Shown piece after piece: positions 1 through 5,221 of a stretch of DNA of 9,820 nt; the first letter of the stretch is position 1, and every line of letters begins with the position of its first letter. The notes below the pieces were generated by a model. The model worked only from the letters and a program-made list of their open reading frames with translations. It had not been told where the DNA came from and did not search any database. This DNA is from Flavobacteriaceae bacterium (GTDB lineage Bacteria; Bacteroidota; Bacteroidia; Flavobacteriales; Flavobacteriaceae). The stretch is from assembly GCA_016763215.1 (NCBI GenBank), contig JAESUF010000394.1, positions 1 through 9,820 on the forward strand. The letters run 5' to 3'. A program made the translations under genes and the position numbers.

Positions 1-88
1 GATTGATTCTTTGAGCTTTCATAGAAGAAAATCCAAAAAAAACAAAGAATAAAAGGGAAAGAGAAACGAGTCTTTTTATCTTTAGCAT
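1..88 (-). CDS. Exported protein, N-terminal fragment (signal peptide only)
   Basis: Read leftward from an ATG at 88-86, the frame stays open to the window edge and gives 29 residues. They form a textbook flavobacterial signal peptide: a basic start (MLKIKRL), a hydrophobic core of Val, Leu and Phe, and an SSMKAQ end where signal peptidase I would cut after Ala or Gln. The mature protein lies outside the window, so no function can be given. It is divergent from the gene at 134, with only 45 bp between the starts. An ATG 4 bp further upstream (position 92) is in another frame and gives a less signal-like sequence, so I prefer the start at 88. Confidence 0.7.
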   Translation of the reverse strand, partial: MLKIKRLVSLSLLFFVFFGFSSMKAQRIN

Positions 89-133
89 TCATTTAATTAT
101 TTAAAGTAAATATACATATTTCGACCAAACCTA

Positions 134-715
134 ATGAGTAAAGATTATTTAATACAAGAACTCACTAACATTGAGAACGCTAAAAGAGATAACAGACAAA
201 GAGTTGCAAATATTGTATGTGACAATCATGATTTATTTGGTTATTTGGTTGAACTCACTTTTGTAGTGGAAGACAAGCTGTCTATAAGAGCTGCCTGGGT
301 ATTAGAATGGGTATGTACTCATAATAACCTCGATTTAATTCTTCCTCATTTAGATGAATTTACACAGAAAATAGGATTGCTAACTTTTGATAGTGCGATA
401 CGCCCATGTGCTAAAATATGTGAACATCTAGCAGTTGCTTACACTAACAAAAGTGAAAATTTGGTCAAAGAGTTTTTAAAGCCTTCCCAGATAGAATTAA
501 TTATAGAAACTGGCTTTGATTGGTTAATTACACCTCAAAAAATAGCAGTAAGAGCCTATACTATGAATTCTTTATTCTTGTTTGGTTTGTCTAGAGATTG
601 GGTGCATTCGGAACTGGAGCACCTTATTAGAACAAAAATCATTCACGAAAGTAAAGGGTGTAAAGCTAGAGGCAGACATATTCTTGAAGCAATAAAAAAA
701 CATACCCTTTTGTGA
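134..715 (+). CDS. HEAT-like all-helical protein of the purB-neighbour family
   Basis: A 193-residue soluble protein with no signal peptide or membrane segment. It is built of amphipathic helices and has conserved-looking blocks, including RAAWVLEWVC (about residues 52-61), DSAIRPCAKICEHLA (about 86-100) and an ARGRHILEAIKK tail. From memory, this is a Flavobacteriia family usually encoded just upstream of purB, and database copies are sometimes labelled 'adenylosuccinate lyase' because of that neighbour. The sequence has none of the lyase motifs, so that name should not be copied. A role as an alpha-solenoid scaffold is inference from the helical pattern. Here the usual link to purB is interrupted by three genes (membrane protein, globin, regulator). 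The gene ends in TGA exactly where family members end, which shows TGA works as a stop in this genome. Confidence 0.75.
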   Translation: MSKDYLIQELTNIENAKRDNRQRVANIVCDNHDLFGYLVELTFVVEDKLSIRAAWVLEWVCTHNNLDLILPHLDEFTQKIGLLTFDSAIRPCAKICEHLAVAYTNKSENLVKEFLKPSQIELIIETGFDWLITPQKIAVRAYTMNSLFLFGLSRDWVHSELEHLIRTKIIHESKGCKARGRHILEAIKKHTLL

Positions 716-722
716 ATTTCCG

Positions 723-742
723 TTTATGATTCTAATCATAAA
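723..742. promoter_or_regulatory. FNR-like operator, perfect 9-bp-arm palindrome
   Basis: A perfect inverted repeat, TTTATGATT-CT-AATCATAAA. The core TGAT-N4-ATCA is the FNR-type half-site arrangement (FNR consensus TTGAT-N4-ATCAA), with A in place of the outer T. Its centre (732.5) lies 33 bp upstream of the centre of the TAnnTTTG -7 box at 762-769, so about -41 from the expected transcription start. That is the standard position for class II activation by Crp/Fnr proteins. No TTG -33 element is visible, which fits an activator-dependent promoter. Confidence 0.7.
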
Positions 743-761
743 TAAAGAGCATCTTACCCAA

Positions 762-769
762 TAACTTTG
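762..769 (+). promoter_or_regulatory. -7 promoter box (TAACTTTG) for the 789 membrane protein
   Basis: TAACTTTG matches the Bacteroidota sigma-ABfr -7 consensus TAnnTTTG exactly. The predicted start of transcription is near 773, giving a leader of about 16 nt to the ATG at 789. The upstream -33 region lacks a TTG and is covered instead by the palindrome at 723-742. Confidence 0.6.
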
Positions 770-788
770 TAGTATTAAAACAAACGTT

Positions 789-1121
789 ATGGGCACAACA
801 ATCACACATCAAATAATTAAAAAAAACACCTTCTCTCTTTCTCCAATTAGTAGAATTAATCTAATCATTGAAAAAGAAAAAATCAATTCTATAGGGATTT
901 CAATAGCCCTTATTATGTTAGGAACTGGGATCGCATCTATTACTGCTGCTATGGCCGTAAGTACAAGTTCATTCTTTATTTTAATAGGAATAACGATCTT
1001 AGCAATGGGATCTAATGTAGTGGCCCTAAGTCAACGATCGTTTAAAACAATCGTTTGGGCATTCATCGTCAATATTGGATTAAATATAGGGTTAATCATC
1101 TATCAGATTAGCCTTTTATAG
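789..1121 (+). CDS. Small 3-TM inner-membrane protein, probable Crp/Fnr target
   Basis: A 110-residue protein of unknown family. The first 33 residues are polar and lysine-rich, probably cytoplasmic. Three hydrophobic helices follow at about residues 34-57, 59-80 and 85-107, with only short loops, so almost the whole remainder is membrane. There are no Cys or metal-ligand motifs. The fairly well-placed promoter, with an FNR-like palindrome at about -41, ties its expression to the regulator at 1577 or a paralogue. The last 14 bp overlap the end of the convergent globin gene. The shared operator and the neighbouring globin suggest a job in low oxygen or nitrosative stress, but this is inference from context only. 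The ATG at 789 is supported by its spacing from the promoter box. Confidence 0.7.
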   Translation: MGTTITHQIIKKNTFSLSPISRINLIIEKEKINSIGISIALIMLGTGIASITAAMAVSTSSFFILIGITILAMGSNVVALSQRSFKTIVWAFIVNIGLNIGLIIYQISLL

Positions 1122-1128
1122 CTAATCT
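1105..1128. repeat. Inverted repeat in the convergent gene overlap
   Basis: AGATTAGC and GCTAATCT form a perfect 8-bp stem around the 8-nt loop CTTTTATA. The repeat covers the 14-bp tail-to-tail overlap of the membrane-protein and globin genes and includes both stop codons. No T-run follows on either strand, so it is a weak candidate for a bidirectional terminator or an RNA 3'-end stabiliser. Confidence 0.4.
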
Positions 1129-1512
1129 AGATTCATAGATTCGAAGAAAGAGTATGGAGGCTATATTTCTTGCTCTTTCTTTGGCCTCTGTAGCCTTCTC
1201 CCCATAAAAAAGGGAATCTACCGTAGAAAACCAAAGTTCTAACCATTTTCCGAAATGTTTTTGTGTAATTGAATTGCTAAAGTGTTGGTCAATATCTATG
1301 TGAGCTTTCAGTGGATTGCCTTTGTAATTTCTCTTAAAAAATAAATTTGACTCCCAAAAATCGGTAAGTTTTTCTATATGAGAATCCCATTCATTTTGAG
1401 GAATCATTTCTAAAAAAATAGGCCCAATAAAATCATCCTTTTTTATTTGATTGTAAAATGTTGACACCAATAAAAAAACTTCTTCTCTACTTTTTATTTC
1501 TCTTACTTCCAT
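1108..1512 (-). CDS. Group III truncated hemoglobin
   Basis: A 134-residue single-domain 2-over-2 globin, the usual length for group III (P-type) truncated hemoglobins. The probable haem-ligating proximal His is H86 in the block QKHFGKWLELW. Tyr20 in the B-helix region and His71 after KGNPLKA are candidate distal-pocket residues, and DFWESNLFFK (51-60) is a typical family block. Such proteins bind O2 and NO in the cytoplasm, and the best-studied member, Campylobacter Ctb, is linked to nitrosative stress and micro-aerobic life. It is divergent from the Crp/Fnr-family gene at 1577. It has its own -7 box (1531-1538), preceded by the operator at 1561-1576, so control by that regulator family is likely. 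The 3' end overlaps the convergent gene by 14 bp. Confidence 0.88.
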   Translation of the reverse strand: MEVREIKSREEVFLLVSTFYNQIKKDDFIGPIFLEMIPQNEWDSHIEKLTDFWESNLFFKRNYKGNPLKAHIDIDQHFSNSITQKHFGKWLELWFSTVDSLFYGEKATEAKERARNIASILFLRIYESRLAIKG

Positions 1513-1530
1513 TTGAAATTATTTAGGCTT

Positions 1531-1538
1531 CAAAAGTA
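1531..1538 (-). promoter_or_regulatory. -7 promoter box (TACTTTTG) for the globin
   Basis: On the minus strand TACTTTTG matches TAnnTTTG. It predicts transcription from about 1527 with a leader of about 15 nt. Its centre is 34 bp from the centre of the FNR-like operator at 1561-1576, almost the same spacing as at the 789 promoter (33 bp). Confidence 0.6.
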
Positions 1539-1560
1539 TATCTTTACGGATGAACGGTTT

Positions 1561-1576
1561 TATGACCTAAATCATA
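1561..1576. promoter_or_regulatory. FNR-like operator between globin and regulator genes
   Basis: TATGACCTAAATCATA matches the perfect palindrome at 725-740 at 13 of 16 positions. It keeps TATGA and AATCATA, with one arm mismatch (C for T at the sixth base). For the globin it sits at about -41, the activating position. For the regulator it ends directly at the ATG (1577), downstream of any plausible start of transcription, where binding would repress. It could therefore activate the globin and give negative autoregulation at the same time. Confidence 0.65.
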
Positions 1577-2172
1577 ATGATAGACGAAAAACTTCTCTCA
1601 AAATATAATGCCCAATTAAAAGAATACGCTAAAGGAGATCTTATTTTTTCTGAAAATGAACATGCCCGCTATTATTATCAAATTGTTAGCGGTGCTGTAA
1701 AGATGAACAATTACAACGATGATGGAAAAGAATTTATTCAAGGAATTTTTTAAAAACTCAAAGTTTTGGTGAGCCTCCTTTATTTATAGATGTTCCCTAT
1801 CCTGCCAATGCAGAAGCACTCTCTGATTGCTCCCTTTTAATCGTAACAAAAAAATCACTGATTGATTTGTTATATGAAAACCCTGAAGTCCATTTAAACA
1901 TTACTGTAGCTTTAGCAAACAGGCTCTATTACAAAGCTATTATTGCTTCAGAGATATCGAGTCATGAGCCAGAGCATCGAGTAATACGCTTTATTGATTA
2001 TCTAAAACATGATGTCCATAAAATTGAAGGAGAATTCACTTTTCAAGTAGCTTATACACGACAACAAATTGCTGATCTTTTGGGGTTAAGAGTAGAAACC
2101 ATTATACGGGTGATTAAAAATTTAGAGAAGAAAAAAGAAGTGAAAATTTACAAAAGAAAAGTTTATAGATAA
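1577..2172 (+). pseudogene. Crp/Fnr-family transcription regulator, -1 frameshift
   Basis: The first frame starts at the ATG at 1577 and encodes the start of a cyclic-nucleotide-binding-type domain (MIDEKLLSKYNAQL ... DGKEFIQGIF). It then hits TAA at 1751-1753 inside the tract TTTTTTAAAAA (1746-1756). The -1 frame continues without a gap (KTQSFGEPPLF...) through the dimerisation helix and a C-terminal winged HTH (TRQQIADLLGLRVETIIRV) to TAA at 2170-2172. Adding one base restores about 198 residues, the normal size, and matches the family spacing between QGIF and SFGEPPLF. The recognition helix reads VETIIR, close to the VETISR of FNR. There are no N-terminal cysteines for an Fe-S cluster. It is divergent from the globin it probably controls. 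The break could be a sequencing indel, a real mutation, or slippage at the homopolymer. Confidence 0.85.
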
Positions 2173-2207
2173 ATCCTTTTTTATGATGATATCACTATAG
2201 TAATTTC

Positions 2208-2215
2208 TATTTTTG
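2208..2215 (+). promoter_or_regulatory. -7 promoter box (TATTTTTG) for purB
   Basis: TATTTTTG matches TAnnTTTG and predicts a leader of about 17 nt before the purB ATG at 2238, like the other two promoters here. No clear -33 TTG is seen. This would be the main promoter of the 2238-7465 gene run. Confidence 0.5.
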
Positions 2216-2237
2216 TTCCTTAGAACACACTACCAAA

Positions 2238-3581
2238 ATGAATATTACTCAACTCAATGCCATCTCTCCTATCGATGGTCGTTACCGCGGTAAAGTTGCC
2301 CAATTAGCAAACTATTTTTCTGAAGAAGCTTTAATTAAATATCGAGTTTTAGTAGAAATCGAATATTTTATTGCTCTTTGTGAAATTCCTTTACCTCAAT
2401 TAGCAGATTTCAACAACTCTTTATTCCCAGAACTAAGAAAAATTTACGAAGATTTTAGTTCTGATGATGCTCAAAAAATAAAAGACATTGAAAAAGTAAC
2501 CAACCATGATGTGAAAGCTGTTGAGTATTTTATCAAAGAAAAATTTGACGCCTTAGGTTTACAGAAATATAAAGAGTTCATTCATTTCGGATTGACTTCT
2601 CAAGATATAAACAATACAGCTGTTCCTCTATCTATAAAAGATGCTATCAATGAAGTATATCATATAGAATATAACAGTTTACTCACAAAATTAAAAGCGT
2701 TAGTGATTGAGTGGAAAGATATTTCCATGTTAGCAAGAACGCACGGCCAACCAGCTTCTCCGACACGATTAGGTAAAGAAATTCAAGTTTTTGTGACTCG
2801 ATTGGAAGAGCAAGTTTCCTTCTTAAAAAGAATTCCGAATGCGGCTAAATTCTGAGGTGCTACTGGAAATTACAATGCACACAAAGTAGCCTATCCATCT
2901 ATAGACTGGAAAGAATTCGGAGCTAACTTCGTCAAGAACAAATTAGGGTTACATCATTCATTTCCAACGACTCAGATTGAACATTACGATCATTTAGCTT
3001 CTTTGTTTGATAATCTAAAAAGAATCAACACTATTTTAATTGACTTAGATAGAGATATCTGGACATATGTAGCGATGGATTACTTCAAACAGAGGATTAA
3101 AAAAGGAGAAGTAGGTTCTTCAGCAATGCCACACAAAGTGAATCCGATCGATTTTGAAAATTCTGAAGGAAATTTAGGAATTGCCAATGCTATTTTTGAG
3201 CATTTATCAGCAAAGCTTCCCCTTTCAAGAATGCAAAGAGATTTAACTGATAGTACAGTATTACGTAATGTAGGAGTGCCATTCGGACATACATTAATCG
3301 CTTTTGCCTCTACATTAAAAGGCTTGAATAAGTTGTTATTGAATGAACGTAAATTTAAAGAAGATTTAGATAACAATTGGGCTGTAGTAGCAGAAGCTAT
3401 TCAAACCATTCTACGACGTGAAGCATACCCAAACCCTTATGAAGCATTAAAAGGGTTAACAAGAACGAATGAAAAGATAACACAACAATCTATTGCTAAT
3501 TTCATTGATACTCTAGAAGTTTCAGACGATATTAAAAGTGAGCTGAAAGTAATTACTCCATCAAATTATACTGGGATCTAA
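2238..3581 (+). pseudogene. purB: Adenylosuccinate lyase PurB, interrupted by internal TGA
   Basis: This enzyme cleaves SAICAR and adenylosuccinate to release fumarate in purine synthesis, and is needed for both the inosinate and AMP branches. The full frame is 447 codons, close to the usual family length. Recognisable parts are the N-terminal SPIDGRYR, TSQD (120-123), ARTHGQPASP with the catalytic His at 169, and the GSSAMPHKVNP loop with the catalytic serine at 295, the E. coli number. Codon 206 (2853-2855) is TGA inside AKF-stop-GATGNYNAH, where relatives have glycine. A single G-to-T change of GGA explains it. The 205-residue product would lack the serine loop and much of the helical bundle, so it should be inactive. 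No ATG restart is evident soon after. The rest of the gene is intact and well conserved, which argues for a recent mutation or a sequence error rather than old decay. Confidence 0.93.
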
Positions 3582-4075
3582 TGAGACTAAACACCTTCAA
3601 TAGCTTATTATCAGCTCAAGTTAAACTGCAAAGCAATTTTTTATCAAAAATTACTCGAAGTAACATTTTTATTTTGTGTGTTGGAGTTTTGTTCTTTTAT
3701 GCCTGCCAGCCAGAGCCTAAAGGAGATGCCACTCGTATTAAAAAAGGAGTCTTCGAGATAGCCGCAGGAAAAGGATATAGTAAAACTACTATTACACGAG
3801 TAGATAGTTTACAAATAGAAGAGTACACAAAATATATAGAAATCTCTTCCGATTCTGGTAGCTACCGAAAAGAAGAAAAAAGAATTGATACACTCTATAT
3901 CAAATGGAAGAATAATTTCTTTTATACTTTACGCATGAAGTCTCCTAAAAATGATTTAGATAATGATCCTATTTTTGTTCAAATCACCAAAGTGACGAAT
4001 AACTCATATGATTTTAGTGCGAAAATTGGGTTTTCAAAATTTAAACAAAACGGAACTGTACTCAAGGTAAAGTAA
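3581..4075 (+). CDS. Small putative lipoprotein
   Basis: A 164-residue protein whose ATG overlaps the last base of the purB stop (TAATG), so translation is probably coupled. It has an unusually long 28-residue N-region, then a hydrophobic stretch ending LFFYAC. Cys42 is the likely lipidated residue, followed by QPEPKGD. The lipobox is imperfect, so a plain signal anchor is possible. The mature part is beta-rich, with repeated short strands (TRVDSLQIEEYT, DTLYIKWKNNFFYTLRM, NSYDFSAKIGFSKF), like small periplasmic beta-sandwich or lipocalin-like proteins. From memory, similar flavobacterial proteins are found next to terC, and some carry the false label 'DNA topoisomerase IV'. Nothing here resembles a topoisomerase. 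Function is unknown. Confidence 0.7.
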   Translation: MRLNTFNSLLSAQVKLQSNFLSKITRSNIFILCVGVLFFYACQPEPKGDATRIKKGVFEIAAGKGYSKTTITRVDSLQIEEYTKYIEISSDSGSYRKEEKRIDTLYIKWKNNFFYTLRMKSPKNDLDNDPIFVQITKVTNNSYDFSAKIGFSKFKQNGTVLKVK

Positions 4076-4078
4076 TCT

Positions 4079-4849
4079 ATGGAACTGTTTTTACAAGTCG
4101 ATACCTGGATAGCGTTGTTAACGCTTACATTTCTAGAAATTATTTTAGGAATAGACAACATTATTTTTATTTCCGTTTCAGCGAATAAACTACCCGAAAA
4201 CCAAAGAAAGAAAGCCACTTATATTGGAATCTCTTTGGCAATGATTACCCGTGTTTTATTGTTGTTTAGTATCTCATACATAATTGCTTTAAAAGACCCT
4301 TTTTGGACAATAGATACTTCCTGGTTACAGGTAGATTTTACAGGTCAAGGTTTAATTCTTTTTGCAGGAGGCTTGTTTTTAATCTATAAGAGCACACAAG
4401 AAATACATCATAAAGTACATCGTAGCAAGGCTGAAGAAGTTGTTGAAACCATCAGTAAAACATCATCTCTGTCAAGAATTATAATACAGATCATTTTAAT
4501 CGACATCGTTTTCTCTTTTGACTCAATCCTAACTGCTGTTGGAATGACAAACGGAGTTGAAGGTTCATTAACAATCATGATTATTGCTGTTGTTATTTCT
4601 ATGATTATTATGATGGTCTTTGCAAACTCTGTTAATCGTTTTGTAAGTAACAATCCAACCATACAAATGTTGGCATTTTCATTCTTATTATTAATAGGTT
4701 TTATGTTAATTGCTGAAGGAGCACATCTATCGAATTTAGAGATTTTTAACAACACTGTGGGAGCGATTCCAAAAGGTTATTTGTATTTTGCCATTACTTT
4801 TTCTTTAGGTGTGGAAGTATTGAATATGAAAATTCGAAAAAACAAATAA
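4079..4849 (+). CDS. TerC-family integral membrane protein
   Basis: A 256-residue polytopic membrane protein with about seven hydrophobic helices. It carries the two acidic repeats that mark the TerC family: FLEIILGIDNIIF (Glu20, Asp26, Asn27) and DIVFSFDSI (Asp142, Asp148), which lie within membrane helices. A polar loop with HHKVHRSKAEE (about 109-119) separates the two halves. Members such as E. coli Alx and Bacillus YceF/YkoY are linked to manganese export or metal loading of exported enzymes. The founding TerC name comes from tellurite resistance, but there is no ter cluster here. It starts 3 nt after the lipoprotein stop and ends 1 nt before the apparent start of the His/Cys protein, so it is clearly in the same operon. 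The downstream metal-linked genes support a role in metal homeostasis. The metal cannot be assigned from sequence. Confidence 0.88.
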   Translation: MELFLQVDTWIALLTLTFLEIILGIDNIIFISVSANKLPENQRKKATYIGISLAMITRVLLLFSISYIIALKDPFWTIDTSWLQVDFTGQGLILFAGGLFLIYKSTQEIHHKVHRSKAEEVVETISKTSSLSRIIIQIILIDIVFSFDSILTAVGMTNGVEGSLTIMIIAVVISMIIMMVFANSVNRFVSNNPTIQMLAFSFLLLIGFMLIAEGAHLSNLEIFNNTVGAIPKGYLYFAITFSLGVEVLNMKIRKNK

Positions 4850-4850
4850 A

Positions 4851-5171
4851 ATTAAGAAGGTTAAAAAACATAGGATTCTCTTATTAGCATGTTTAATGCT
4901 TTTGCCAGCAACTATTCAACTGGTACATGTATTTGAACAACATGAACATATTATTTGCTCTTCAGATACGGAACAGCATTTTCATGAAGATGATGCTGAA
5001 TGTGTCTTATGTCATTTACAATCAAGAACAACCTATATTGGTTTTACAAATAATTACGAAGTAATTCCTACCTCGTTTTATCAATCTTATGATCAAGGCA
5101 AAACTGTTGTATTTGCATCCGGTTACCTTTTTAAAAAACCGTCAAGAGGCCCTCCTTATTTTACTGTATAA
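4851..5171 (+). CDS. Small exported His/Cys-rich putative metal-binding protein (ATT start)
   Basis: The nearest ATG (4896) gives 91 residues with no basic N-region. Fifteen codons of the same frame upstream complete an obvious signal peptide, (M)KKVKKHRILLLACLMLLPATIQ, if translation begins at ATT at 4851. That is 1 nt after the terC stop, exactly where an ATG would be expected. I therefore call a 106-residue protein with an ATT start or a lost ATG. The mature part has a dense ligand cluster: HEH (31-33), Cys36, HFH (43-45), acidic EDDAE, then CVLCH (51-55). This is suited to binding zinc or copper. It lies directly before a ZnuD-like receptor, and a periplasmic metal carrier or sensor role is inference. 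The C-terminal half has no recognisable motif. Confidence 0.7.
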   Translation: MKKVKKHRILLLACLMLLPATIQLVHVFEQHEHIICSSDTEQHFHEDDAECVLCHLQSRTTYIGFTNNYEVIPTSFYQSYDQGKTVVFASGYLFKKPSRGPPYFTV

Positions 5172-5212
5172 CAAGCTATGATTAAGAGAAATCTTATCCG
5201 TAAACAGTAAAA
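5159..5212 (+). repeat. 9-bp inverted repeat framing the receptor gene leader
   Basis: TTTTACTGT (5159-5167) and ACAGTAAAA (5204-5212) are perfect complements separated by 36 nt. Inside lies a small hairpin, TAAGA-GAAA-TCTTA (5183-5196). The outer stem overlaps the stop of the His/Cys gene and ends 9 nt before the receptor ATG. It could fold in the mRNA and tune the two cistrons, or be a pair of protein half-sites. It has no T-run of its own beyond the arm, so a terminator is unlikely. Confidence 0.35.
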
Positions 5213-5221
5213 AAATCACAA

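Noticed and set aside
572..805. Leftward 77-residue frame
   Set aside because: It is antisense to the helical protein and crosses the 723-742 operator and 762-769 promoter. It has no protein-like pattern.
1867..2172. Stand-alone 101-residue DNA-binding protein
   Set aside because: The similarity to the Crp/Fnr family extends upstream without a break to the frameshift at about 1750, so the ATG at 1867 is an internal methionine.
2183..2198. Possible third FNR-like operator (TATGATGATATCACTA) upstream of purB
   Set aside because: The half-sites TGAT and ATCA are not separated by four bases (three, or zero in the TGATATCA palindrome), and the site lies only about 21 bp from the -7 box, so it does not match the other two.
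2853..2855. TGA as selenocysteine or as recoded glycine
   Set aside because: PurB is not a selenoprotein, relatives have glycine here, no stem-loop of SECIS type is evident just downstream, and TGA serves as a normal stop at 713-715.
3003..3581. Separate gene for the C-terminal half of PurB
   Set aside because: It would begin at a TTG inside the conserved SLFDNLKRIN segment with no promoter or start context. It is simply the continuation of purB after the TGA.
3979..4218. Leftward 79-residue frame across the lipoprotein-terC junction
   Set aside because: It is antisense to two well-supported, tightly spaced genes and has no recognisable features.
4408..4755. Leftward 115-residue frame inside terC
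   Set aside because: It is a mirror frame of a hydrophobic gene, with low-complexity Ile/Thr runs and no start context.
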